DNA from: Comamonadaceae bacterium
GTDB taxonomy: Bacteria > Pseudomonadota > Gammaproteobacteria > Burkholderiales > Burkholderiaceae
Length of the DNA stretch: 6,010 nt
Assembly (NCBI GenBank): GCA_947377705.1
Contig: CANCGU010000165.1
Coordinates: forward strand, 1 to 6,010
Reading direction: 5' to 3'
Of this stretch, positions 1 to 6,010 are shown one piece after another. Under the pieces are notes generated by a model. The model saw nothing but the letters and a program-made list of their open reading frames with translations. It made no database searches and was not told the origin of the DNA. How positions within the stretch are numbered: the stretch's first letter is position 1; every line of letters begins with the position of its first letter. The translations under genes and the position numbers were made by a program.

Positions 1-981
1 AAGAAGCCTGTTCGCGTTGCCGTCACTGGTGCAGCTGGTCAAATTGGTTACGCACTGTTGTTCCGTATCGCCTCTGGCGAAATGTTGGGCAAAGACCAAC
101 CCGTGATCTTGCAGTTGTTGGAAATTCCTGACGAAAAAGCACAAAAAGCCCTCAAAGGCGTGATGATGGAACTCGAAGATTGCGCGTTCCCTTTGTTGGC
201 TGGCATGGAAGCCCATGGCGACCCCATGACTGCATTCAAAGACGTTGACTACGCGTTGTTGGTCGGTTCACGTCCACGCGGCCCCGGCATGGAGCGCGCT
301 GAGTTGCTCGCCATCAACGGCGCGATCTTCACGGCGCAAGGCAAGGCTTTGAACGCCGTGGCTTCACGCGACGTGAAAGTTTTGGTGGTCGGCAACCCCG
401 CCAACACCAACGCCTACATCGCCATGAAGGCTGCGCCTGACCTCAAGCCCGGCAACTTCACTGCCATGCTGCGTTTGGACCACAACCGCGCCGCTTCTCA
501 AATCGCTGCCAAGACAGGCAAAGCCGTGGCTGACATCGAAAAATTGTGCGTGTGGGGCAACCACTCGCCCACGATGTACGCTGACTACCGCTTCGCCACC
601 ATCAAGGGCGAGTCGGTCAAGGCCATGATCAACGACCAAGAGTGGAATGCCAACGTGTTCTTGCCCACTGTGGGCAAGCGTGGCGCCGCCATCATTGAAG
701 CCCGTGGTTTGTCTTCTGCTGCTTCTGCTGCCAACGCCGCCATCGACCACATGCGCGATTGGGCTTTGGGCACCCAAGGCAAGTGGGTGACTATGGGTAT
801 CCCCTCACAAGGCTGGTACGGCATTCCTAAAGACGTCATGTTCGGCTTCCCCGTGACCTGCGAAAACGGCCAATACAAAGTGGTCGAAGGTTTGGAAATT
901 GACGCATTCAGCCAAGGCTGCATCGACAAGACTCTGAAAGAGTTGACCGACGAGCAAGCTGGCGTTGCCCACTTGATCTAA
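1..981 (+). CDS. mdh: NAD-dependent malate dehydrogenase (5' end just outside window)
   Basis: Cytoplasmic TCA-cycle enzyme that interconverts (S)-malate and oxaloacetate with NAD. The reading frame is open from base 1 and 326 residues are visible. The family is usually about 328 residues, so only about two N-terminal residues are missing. Visible from the N-terminus are the Rossmann glycine motif GAAGQIG (residues 10-16), the mobile-loop substrate arginines in RPRGPGMER (R91, R93, R99), the catalytic aspartate/arginine segment RLDHNR (D160, R163) and the catalytic histidine in WGNHSPTMY (H188). This is the larger MDH type of betaproteobacteria, related to cytosolic MDH, and all key residues are present. 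Leucine is mostly TTG (20 of 27 codons), which suggests high expression. The CoA-ester lyase gene follows 26 bases after the stop codon, so the two are probably co-transcribed. Identification is secure. Confidence 0.97.
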   Translation, partial: KKPVRVAVTGAAGQIGYALLFRIASGEMLGKDQPVILQLLEIPDEKAQKALKGVMMELEDCAFPLLAGMEAHGDPMTAFKDVDYALLVGSRPRGPGMERAELLAINGAIFTAQGKALNAVASRDVKVLVVGNPANTNAYIAMKAAPDLKPGNFTAMLRLDHNRAASQIAAKTGKAVADIEKLCVWGNHSPTMYADYRFATIKGESVKAMINDQEWNANVFLPTVGKRGAAIIEARGLSSAASAANAAIDHMRDWALGTQGKWVTMGIPSQGWYGIPKDVMFGFPVTCENGQYKVVEGLEIDAFSQGCIDKTLKELTDEQAGVAHLI

Positions 982-993
982 ACGGTCAAGTGC

Positions 994-997
994 AGGA
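994..997 (+). promoter_or_regulatory. Weak ribosome binding site for the lyase gene
   Basis: AGGA lies 10 bases before ATG 1008. It is the only Shine-Dalgarno-like match near the candidate starts of this gene and is the reason for preferring ATG 1008 over the upstream in-frame GTG at 990, which has no purine-rich site before it. The match is short and the spacing is on the long side. Confidence 0.4.
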
Positions 998-1007
998 CAA
1001 AGCAAAG

Positions 1008-2096
1008 ATGAGCACCGCTGGGCCGCCCCAAGGTGCGAAGGCTCCCTCGGGGGGCAGCGCCTTACACGCAGTGAAAAGCGTGGGGGCCTCTTTGCTCCAT
1101 CCGCGCGACGTACTGTTGGGTTCGCAAGCAGGTAGCGTTCAGCTACCCGTTTGTGACCACTACAGCGGTGTCGAAGCGCGGATGCGCAAAAGCTTGCAGC
1201 TGCAAGCTGAAATGACGCAAGAGTTTGGTACCTGCGTCTTTGATGTGACCCTCGATTGTGAAGACGGAGCCCCCGTGGGCGGCGAGGCAGAGCATGCCGC
1301 GCTGGTCACTGAGTTGGCGCTGAGTGCCGCACCCGAAGCCCGCGTGGCTGTGCGTGTGCATCCCGTGAATCACCCCAGTTTTCAAGCAGACATGGCCACC
1401 ATTGCTGGCCAAGCTGCGAACCGCTTGACACACATCATGGTGCCCAAGGTCGAGTCAGTGGCCGATGTGCAACTGGCCGAACAAGCCTTGATGCAAGCGG
1501 GCGCCAAAGATTTGGCGTTGCATGTGTTGATTGAGTCGCCTGCTGCTGTGCACCGTGCGTTTGACATTGCCGCGCACCCACGCGTGCAGTCGCTCAGTTT
1601 TGGTTTGATGGACTTTGTGTCGGCGCACGGTGGTGCGATTCCAGCCAGTGCCATGGGCAGTGATTTAGGAAAAAACCCCTCGGGTTTGGGCCAATTCACC
1701 CATCCGCTGGTGGTGCGCGCCAAGCTGGAGATTGCCAGTGCCTGTCATGCCCACGGCAAAGTGCCCTCGCACTGCGTGGTGACCGAGTTCAACGACGCCG
1801 CAGCCATGCGCGCCGCGGCACGGCGTGCTGCGCACGAGTTTGGTTACACCCGCATGTGGAGCATTCACCCCGCGCAAATTCGCCCCATCTTGGAGGCCAT
1901 GGCCCCTGATGCGGCAGCCATTGAGGTGGCCAGCGAAATTGTGTTGGCGGCACATGCCGCCCAGTGGGCGCCCATCAGTCACAAAGGCCAGCTGCACGAC
2001 CGTGCCAGTTACCGTTTCTTTTGGCAGGTATTGGCGCGTGCGCACAGCACGGGCTGTAGCCTTCCGACCGAAGTCCAGTTATTCTTCAAGGATTAA
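1008..2096 (+). CDS. CoA-ester lyase, HpcH/HpaI aldolase / citrate lyase beta (CitE-like) family
   Basis: Predicted cytoplasmic TIM-barrel enzyme that cleaves or condenses a CoA thioester of a small hydroxy acid (malyl-, citramalyl- or similar CoA). The substrate cannot be read from the sequence. With ATG 1008 as start it has 362 residues. Family signatures in order are DVTLDCEDG (79-87, with the acidic residues E85/D86 in the metal-site region), the CoA/substrate arginine in VRVHP (R116), VPKVES (145-150), the acidic strand LIES (174-177), FGLMDF (198-203) and the C-terminal IHPAQ (286-290). True citrate lyase would need alpha and gamma subunit genes and neither is adjacent, so citE would be a misleading name. 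The conserved domain begins only at about residue 29 (HPRDVLLG). The preceding residues are encoded by a palindromic repeat, so the true start may be GTG 1071, GTG 1080 or TTG 1092; GTG 990 upstream is also in frame. Leucine codons are mixed, unlike mdh and acnB. The next gene starts 12 bases after the stop. Confidence 0.85.
   Translation: MSTAGPPQGAKAPSGGSALHAVKSVGASLLHPRDVLLGSQAGSVQLPVCDHYSGVEARMRKSLQLQAEMTQEFGTCVFDVTLDCEDGAPVGGEAEHAALVTELALSAAPEARVAVRVHPVNHPSFQADMATIAGQAANRLTHIMVPKVESVADVQLAEQALMQAGAKDLALHVLIESPAAVHRAFDIAAHPRVQSLSFGLMDFVSAHGGAIPASAMGSDLGKNPSGLGQFTHPLVVRAKLEIASACHAHGKVPSHCVVTEFNDAAAMRAAARRAAHEFGYTRMWSIHPAQIRPILEAMAPDAAAIEVASEIVLAAHAAQWAPISHKGQLHDRASYRFFWQVLARAHSTGCSLPTEVQLFFKD
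1018..1088 (+). repeat. GC-rich palindromic (REP-like) element overlapping the 5' end of the lyase gene
   Basis: This 71-base block can fold on itself in several ways. GCCGCCCC at 1022-1029 pairs with GGGGCAGC at 1051-1058 (7 of 8 positions). CACGC at 1065-1069 pairs perfectly with GCGTG at 1078-1082 around an 8-base loop. CCCCA at 1026-1030 can alternatively pair with TGGGG at 1081-1085. From memory, blocks of this pattern (gccgcccca, then ccctcgggggg, then cacgcagtg, then gcgtggggg) recur between genes in Comamonadaceae genomes. Only one copy is present here, so repetitiveness itself cannot be shown. It lies just after the mdh stop, where such elements often stabilise or attenuate transcripts, but it also extends into the reading frame of the lyase. 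Confidence 0.6.
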
Positions 2097-2097
2097 T

Positions 2098-2102
2098 CGG
2101 AG
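2098..2102 (+). promoter_or_regulatory. Ribosome binding site that selects the start of the exported protein
   Basis: CGGAG directly abuts ATG 2103, leaving no spacing, but lies 6 bases before the in-frame ATG 2109. That spacing is optimal for 2109, so translation most likely starts there and the two extra residues Met-Leu are not made. The same CGGAG with 6-base spacing precedes acnB. Confidence 0.7.
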
Positions 2103-2108
2103 ATGCTC

Positions 2109-2675
2109 ATGCACAAGTTGATGGCCGCTGTCGTTTCATTCACTTTGTCGGGTTTGGCCTTTGCCGCTGTGCCTGCTGATGCTGCGCACGCTAAAAAGAA
2201 AGTGTCAGCCAAACAAGTTGTGAAGTCAGTCGCTGCGAAATCGAAAGCAGCACACATGGCAAAAGCGGCGCCCTTGGTGGCCGCTGTCCCGATGGTTGCT
2301 TCGGCTGTCGCAGATCCTAAGCAGCAAGACGTCATTGCCGATCTCGTGCACACCGGCCGCATGGTGTGTGAACTGGGTAACTTTGTCACCGTGACACCTG
2401 ACCCAGAATCATCGACACGCTTCATCGTGCAAATGAAAAAGAACACGTACCACATGTCACCTGTGGAAACCACCACAGGCGCGGTACGCTTGGAAGACCC
2501 ACAAGCAGGCGCCATGTGGTTGCAGTTGCAAAACAAGTCCATGCTGATGAACAGCAAACTCGGGCAACGCATGGCCGATGAATGCCAAAGCCCCAACCAG
2601 ATGGCCGTGGCTGAAGCGATGAAGTTGGCCCCACCGCCCAGCTTGCTAGATGCCCCAACCTTGGCCAAGAAATAA
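2109..2675 (+). CDS. Small exported protein of unknown function in a TCA gene cluster
   Basis: I do not recognise a named family. The product is 188 residues if started at ATG 2109. Residues 1-19 form a signal peptide: MHK, a hydrophobic core from about residue 5, and an AFA cleavage motif at 17-19. This predicts export to the periplasm or beyond. Residues 20-65 are an alanine/lysine-rich low-complexity linker. A compact domain follows from about 72 to 160 with only two cysteines, in MVCELGN (C87) and ADEC (C159), which could form a disulfide in the oxidising periplasm. The end is proline-rich (APPPSLL) and then AKK. The domain has an early cysteine, beta-rich alternation, a WLQLQNKSMLMN segment and a late cysteine. 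This loosely recalls MliC-type lysozyme inhibitors, but the similarity is weak and no function is assigned. It sits between the lyase (12-base gap) and acnB (37-base gap) and is probably co-transcribed with them. An antisense frame of similar length is considered a shadow. Confidence 0.8.
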   Translation: MHKLMAAVVSFTLSGLAFAAVPADAAHAKKKVSAKQVVKSVAAKSKAAHMAKAAPLVAAVPMVASAVADPKQQDVIADLVHTGRMVCELGNFVTVTPDPESSTRFIVQMKKNTYHMSPVETTTGAVRLEDPQAGAMWLQLQNKSMLMNSKLGQRMADECQSPNQMAVAEAMKLAPPPSLLDAPTLAKK

Positions 2676-2701
2676 CCCTTTAAATTTTTGATTTGATAGA
2701 C

Positions 2702-2706
2702 CGGAG
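2702..2706 (+). promoter_or_regulatory. Ribosome binding site of acnB
   Basis: CGGAG lies 6 bases upstream of ATG 2713 and fixes the aconitase start, which also matches the N-terminus of E. coli AcnB (MLxxYRxHVAERAA). Confidence 0.75.
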
Positions 2707-2712
2707 AAAACT

Positions 2713-5304
2713 ATGTTGAAAGCCTACCGTGAACACGTAGCCGAGCGCGCAGCGCTGGGCATTCCACCCCTGCCTTTGGATGCCAAGCAAACGGCTGAAT
2801 TGATCGAGCTGATCAAGAACCCACCCGCAGGCGAAGACGCAGCGTTGATGGACTTGTTGACTCACCGCGTGCCACCCGGCGTGGACGATGCGGCCAAAGT
2901 CAAAGCTTCATTCTTGGCCGCTGTGGCACACGGCGAAGTCAAAGTAGGCCTCATCTCTAAGTCAAAAGCTACGGAGCTGTTGGGCACCATGGTGGGTGGC
3001 TACAACGTGCACCCCTTGATCGAATTGCTCGACGATGCAGAAGTGGCCGCTGTGGCCGCAGAAGCGTTGAAGAAAACTTTGTTGATGTTCGACTTCTTCA
3101 ACGACGTGGCTGACAAAGCCAAGGCCGGCAACGCCAAAGCCAAAGAAGTGATGCAAAGCTGGGCTGATGGTGAGTGGTTCACCACACGTCCTGAAGTTGA
3201 GAAAAAAATCACCGTTACCGTGTTCAAGGTGCCAGGTGAGACCAACACCGACGACCTGTCGCCAGCACCTGACGCATGGAGCCGCCCAGACATCCCCTTG
3301 CACTACTTGGCGATGTTGAAAAACACCCGCGAAGGTGCAGCGTTCAAGCCTGAAGAAGACGGCAAGCGCGGCCCTATGCAGTTCATCGAAGACCTGAAGA
3401 AAAAAGGCCATTTGGTGGCCTACGTGGGTGACGTGGTCGGCACGGGTTCTAGCCGCAAGTCAGCCACCAACAGCGTGATCTGGGCCACAGGCCAAGACAT
3501 TCCCTTCGTGCCAAACAAGCGCTTCGGTGGCGTGACTTTGGGCGGCAAGATTGCGCCCATCTTCTTCAACACCCAAGAAGACTCTGGTGCTTTGCCGATT
3601 GAAGTGGACGTGACACAACTCGAAATGGGTGACGTTATCGACATCTTGCCCTACGACGGCAAGATCGTGAAAAACGGCGCCACCGTGACTGAGTTCAAAC
3701 TCAAGAGCGATGTGCTGTTTGACGAAGTGCGTGCCGGTGGCCGTATCAACTTGATCATCGGTCGCAGCTTGACCGCCAAGGCCCGCGAGTTCTTGGGCTT
3801 GCCAGCTTCTACGCTGTTCCGTTTGCCCACAGCGCCTATCGCCACCAAGGCCGGTTTCACATTGGCCCAAAAGATGGTCGGTCGTGCGGTCGGTTTGCCA
3901 GAAGGCCAAGGCGTTCGCCCCGGCACTTACTGCGAGCCCAAAATGACCACCGTGGGTTCACAAGACACCACAGGCCCCATGACACGCGACGAGTTGAAAG
4001 ACTTGGCTTGCTTGGGTTTCTCGGCTGACATGGTCATGCAATCGTTCTGCCACACCGCGGCTTACCCCAAGTCGGTGGACGTCAAGACACATCGCGAATT
4101 GCCAGCGTTCATCAGCAACCGTGGCGGCGTGGCTTTGCGTCCAGGCGACGGTGTGATTCACTCTTGGTTGAACCGCTTGTTGTTGCCTGACACTGTCGGC
4201 ACCGGTGGCGACTCGCACACACGTTTTCCTATTGGTATCAGCTTTCCAGCCGGTTCCGGCTTGGTGGCGTTTGGTGCGGCCACAGGCGTGATGCCTTTGG
4301 ACATGCCCGAGTCCATCTTGGTTCGCTTCAAAGGCGAAATGCAACCTGGCGTCACCTTGCGCGACTTGGTACATGCCATTCCTCTGTACGCCATCAAGAA
4401 AGGTTTGTTGACGGTGGCCAAGGCCGGCAAGATCAACGAGTTTTCTGGCCGCATCTTGGAAATCGAAGGCTTGCCAAACCTCAAAGTGGAACAAGCGTTT
4501 GAATTGTCTGACGCGTCTGCCGAGCGTTCTGCTGCGGGTTGCACCATCAAGCTCAACAAAGAGCCAGTCGAGGAATACCTGAAGTCCAACGTAGTTCTGA
4601 TGAAGAACATGATTGCCGACGGTTACGCCGACGCACGCACGCTGGCTCGTCGCATTGAGAAAGTCGAAGCTTGGTTGGCAGCGCCTAACCTGCTCGAAGC
4701 TGACAAAGACGCGGAATACGCCCACGTCATCGACATCGATTTGGCCGACATCAAAGAGCCTATCGTGTGCTGCCCGAACGACCCAGATGATGCCAAGTTC
4801 TTGTCTCAAGTGGCTGGCACCAAGATTGATGAAGCCTTCATCGGTTCTTGCATGACCAACATCGGCCACTTCCGTGCCGCTGCCAAGTTGCTCGGCGGTC
4901 AGCGCGACATCCCCGTCAAGTTGTGGGTGGCACCTCCCACCAAGATGGACGAGAGCGAGTTGATCAAAGAAGGTCACTACGCTGCGTTCGGTACGGCCGG
5001 TGCGCGTACCGAAATGCCAGGCTGCTCCTTGTGCATGGGTAACCAAGCGCAAGTGCGCGAAGGCGCGACTGTGGTGTCTACCTCCACACGTAATTTCCCC
5101 AACCGCTTGGGCAAGAACACCAATGTGTATTTGGCCTCTGCCGAGTTGGCTGCCATCACCTCGAAGATGGGCAAGTTCCCCACGGTGGCCGAGTATCACG
5201 AAGCCATGGGCGTGGTGAACAAAGACGGCGAAGCCATCTACAAGTACTTGAACTTCAACCAGATTGACGAGTACGTTGAGACTGCCAAAGGCGTGACAGC
5301 GTAA
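2713..5304 (+). CDS. acnB: Aconitate hydratase B (bifunctional aconitase / 2-methylisocitrate dehydratase)
   Basis: Cytoplasmic 4Fe-4S enzyme that isomerises citrate to isocitrate via cis-aconitate. Family members also hydrate 2-methyl-cis-aconitate. It has 863 residues, matching the E. coli protein (865), and is closely similar along its whole length as I recall that sequence. The order is typical of AcnB: an N-terminal HEAT-like helical domain (about 1-160), then the swivel domain with [12 protein letters not shown] (243-254), then the three catalytic domains. These contain [10 protein letters not shown] (444-453), GGDSHTRFP (498-506) and the cluster ligands Cys713 in GSCMTN and Cys771/Cys774 in PGCSLCMGN. 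All three ligands are intact. Leucine is strongly biased to TTG, as in mdh. The gene is last in the + strand group and is followed by two hairpins. In E. coli the apo-protein is known to bind mRNA, including its own 3' untranslated region; whether that happens here is inference. Confidence 0.98.
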   Translation: MLKAYREHVAERAALGIPPLPLDAKQTAELIELIKNPPAGEDAALMDLLTHRVPPGVDDAAKVKASFLAAVAHGEVKVGLISKSKATELLGTMVGGYNVHPLIELLDDAEVAAVAAEALKKTLLMFDFFNDVADKAKAGNAKAKEVMQSWADGEWFTTRPEVEKKITVTVFKVPGETNTDDLSPAPDAWSRPDIPLHYLAMLKNTREGAAFKPEEDGKRGPMQFIEDLKKKGHLVAYVGDVVGTGSSRKSATNSVIWATGQDIPFVPNKRFGGVTLGGKIAPIFFNTQEDSGALPIEVDVTQLEMGDVIDILPYDGKIVKNGATVTEFKLKSDVLFDEVRAGGRINLIIGRSLTAKAREFLGLPASTLFRLPTAPIATKAGFTLAQKMVGRAVGLPEGQGVRPGTYCEPKMTTVGSQDTTGPMTRDELKDLACLGFSADMVMQSFCHTAAYPKSVDVKTHRELPAFISNRGGVALRPGDGVIHSWLNRLLLPDTVGTGGDSHTRFPIGISFPAGSGLVAFGAATGVMPLDMPESILVRFKGEMQPGVTLRDLVHAIPLYAIKKGLLTVAKAGKINEFSGRILEIEGLPNLKVEQAFELSDASAERSAAGCTIKLNKEPVEEYLKSNVVLMKNMIADGYADARTLARRIEKVEAWLAAPNLLEADKDAEYAHVIDIDLADIKEPIVCCPNDPDDAKFLSQVAGTKIDEAFIGSCMTNIGHFRAAAKLLGGQRDIPVKLWVAPPTKMDESELIKEGHYAAFGTAGARTEMPGCSLCMGNQAQVREGATVVSTSTRNFPNRLGKNTNVYLASAELAAITSKMGKFPTVAEYHEAMGVVNKDGEAIYKYLNFNQIDEYVETAKGVTA

Positions 5305-5318
5305 GCTGCTTGCGTCTT

Positions 5319-5342
5319 CACCCAGCACCTCGGTGGTGGGTG
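5319..5342 (+). other. Extra hairpin in the acnB 3' untranslated region
   Basis: CACCCAGCACC (5319-5329) and GGTGGTGGGTG (5332-5342) form an imperfect inverted repeat. CACCCA pairs with TGGGTG, there is one G-G mismatch, and then CAC pairs with GTG around a CTCG tetraloop. It begins 14 bases after the acnB stop and ends one base before the terminator stem. It has no U-tract of its own, so it is not a separate intrinsic terminator. It may protect the 3' end or bind a regulator. The loop is not the CAGUGN loop of a eukaryotic iron-responsive element. Confidence 0.5.
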
Positions 5343-5343
5343 A

Positions 5344-5389
5344 CAAAACAAAACCCCGCAAAGCGCGAGCCTTGCGGGGTTTTGTTTTG
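5344..5389. terminator. Bidirectional intrinsic terminator between acnB and the U32 peptidase gene
   Basis: A perfect 18-bp inverted repeat: CAAAACAAAACCCCGCAA (5344-5361) and its exact complement at 5372-5389, separated by 10 bases. The loop can be extended by GC/GC pairs (5363-5364 with 5369-5370) closing a GCGA tetraloop of the stable GNRA type. On the + strand the GC stem is followed by TTTTGTTTTG. On the - strand it is likewise followed by TTTTGTTTTG, so transcripts from both convergent genes can end here. It lies 39 bases after the acnB stop and 13 bases beyond the stop codon of the - strand gene. Confidence 0.92.
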
Positions 5390-5402
5390 AGTTCTGTGTG
5401 GC

Positions 5403-6010
5403 TTAAAACATGCGAGCCAACAAACCACCTTCAGCCGGTCCATCGACAGGAATCCATACATGCGTGGGGCTGCCCGCAGCCACGTCAATCGACGCGCCGT
5501 TTTTGTCTTTCATTTGCTCTAGCTTGACCTTGCGGTTGCCGCTGGGGTGAATGATCTCAATGGTGTCGCCCACAGAGAATTTGTTTTTGGTTTCAATCTC
5601 AGCCCAGCCGTCGGCCACGGCGCGCACTTCACCCACAAACTGGCTGCGGTGTGCAATGGAGTGACCGGTTTCGTAGTTTTGGTAGTCGTTAGCAGGGCGG
5701 CGGTCCATCAGGCCTGCGGTGTAGCCACGGTTGGCCAAGCCTTCGAGTTCGGTGATGAGCTCGGGGTTGAAGGGGTGACCTGCCACAGCGTCGTCAATCG
5801 CGCGGCGGTACACCTGCGCGGTGCGGCTCACGTAGTAGAGGCTCTTGGTGCGGCCTTCGATCTTGAGTGAGTCCACGCCAATTTTGGTGAGGCGCTCCAC
5901 GTATTCGACAGCACGCAAGTCTTTGCTGTTCATGATGTAAGTGCCGTGCTCGTCTTCCATGATGGGCATGAGCTGGCCGGGGCGGCCTTTTTCTTCGAGC
6001 AAGTAAATGT
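5403..6010 (-). CDS. trhP: Peptidase U32 family protein, YegQ/TrhP-like tRNA hydroxylation protein (C-terminal part)
   Basis: The visible 201 residues are the C-terminal part of a protein that is about 450 residues in E. coli; the start is off the right edge. The frame is open to the edge (IYLLEEKGRPGQ and onward). Diagnostic U32 motifs are EDEHGTYIMNSKDL, followed by SLKIEGRTKS and then AQVYRRAIDDAVAG, all near-identical to E. coli YegQ as I recall it. NRGYTAG and YQNYE follow, and then a small beta-rich C-terminal domain (KFSVGDTIEI) ending in GGLLARMF. YegQ (TrhP) is known to be needed for prephenate-dependent 5-hydroxyuridine formation at tRNA position 34. Its iron-sulfur cysteines lie upstream, and no cysteine occurs in this part. 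The related 23S rRNA protein RlhA is longer at the C-terminus, which favours TrhP here. The gene converges on acnB and shares its terminator. The old label 'protease' is probably misleading. Confidence 0.88.
   Translation of the reverse strand, partial: IYLLEEKGRPGQLMPIMEDEHGTYIMNSKDLRAVEYVERLTKIGVDSLKIEGRTKSLYYVSRTAQVYRRAIDDAVAGHPFNPELITELEGLANRGYTAGLMDRRPANDYQNYETGHSIAHRSQFVGEVRAVADGWAEIETKNKFSVGDTIEIIHPSGNRKVKLEQMKDKNGASIDVAAGSPTHVWIPVDGPAEGGLLARMF

Noticed and set aside
364..777. A 137-codon - strand frame within mdh
   Set aside because: It is antisense to the catalytic core of malate dehydrogenase and its translation has no family features.
1008..2096. Calling the lyase citE, the beta subunit of citrate lyase
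   Set aside because: No alpha (citF) or gamma (citD) subunit genes are adjacent, and many non-citrate CoA-ester lyases share the same motifs.
2093..2668. A 191-codon - strand frame almost coextensive with the small exported protein
   Set aside because: The + strand frame has a well-spaced CGGAG ribosome site, a clear signal peptide and operon spacing. The antisense frame is a low-complexity Ala/Thr/Cys-rich translation with no such support.
5319..5342. An iron-responsive-element-like structure after acnB
   Set aside because: The hairpin lacks the CAGUGN loop and bulged C of the eukaryotic element. It is kept only as a hairpin of unknown role.
3958..5361. A 467-codon open frame on the - strand antisense to acnB
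   Set aside because: It is fully antisense to a protein with unmistakable aconitase B sequence, has no recognisable motifs and begins inside the terminator. Long antisense frames are expected opposite genes with strong codon bias.
5547..5870. A 107-codon + strand frame opposite the U32 peptidase gene
   Set aside because: It overlaps a frame with diagnostic YegQ/TrhP motifs and looks like a shadow of it.
1..6010. Search for CRISPR arrays, tRNA/rRNA genes, insertion sequences, toxin-antitoxin or phage genes
   Set aside because: No spaced direct repeats, cloverleaf-type sequence, transposase-like frame or terminal inverted repeats were seen. The window is almost entirely occupied by core metabolic genes.

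Overview
The window looks like chromosome from a betaproteobacterium of the order Burkholderiales, most likely the family Comamonadaceae (Rhodoferax/Limnohabitans/Acidovorax-like). Three things suggest this: the protein sequences of the malate dehydrogenase and aconitase B, the gene order, and a GC-rich palindromic repeat of a type I recall as common between genes in that family. The assignment comes from recognition, not from a database search.

Layout. Four genes lie on the + strand, head to tail with short gaps: mdh (1-981, missing only its first residues), a CitE/HpcH-type CoA-ester lyase (1008-2096), a small exported protein of unknown function (2109-2675) and acnB (2713-5304). The gaps are 26, 12 and 37 bases. 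No terminator-like hairpin with a U-tract lies between the genes, so they are probably co-transcribed. A strong 18-bp hairpin terminator at 5344-5389 ends this group. It also serves the convergent gene on the - strand (5403-6010), which is the C-terminal half of a peptidase-U32-family protein resembling YegQ/TrhP (tRNA U34 hydroxylation). No gene-free stretch exceeds about 100 bases.

How the genes fit together. Mdh (malate to oxaloacetate) and AcnB (citrate to isocitrate) are TCA-cycle enzymes. The lyase between them belongs to a family that cleaves or forms CoA thioesters of C4-C6 organic acids, so a role feeding or draining the cycle is plausible but unproven. The exported protein is the odd member of the cluster. 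TrhP is unrelated and simply converges on the cluster.

This is mostly ordinary core-metabolism DNA and I do not see a new defence, mobile or RNA system. The points most worth a second look are: (i) a palindromic repeat that sits at, and is read in frame through, the 5' end of the lyase gene; (ii) the exported two-cysteine protein lodged in a TCA operon; and (iii) an extra hairpin between the acnB stop codon and its terminator, where post-transcriptional control by apo-aconitase could act.
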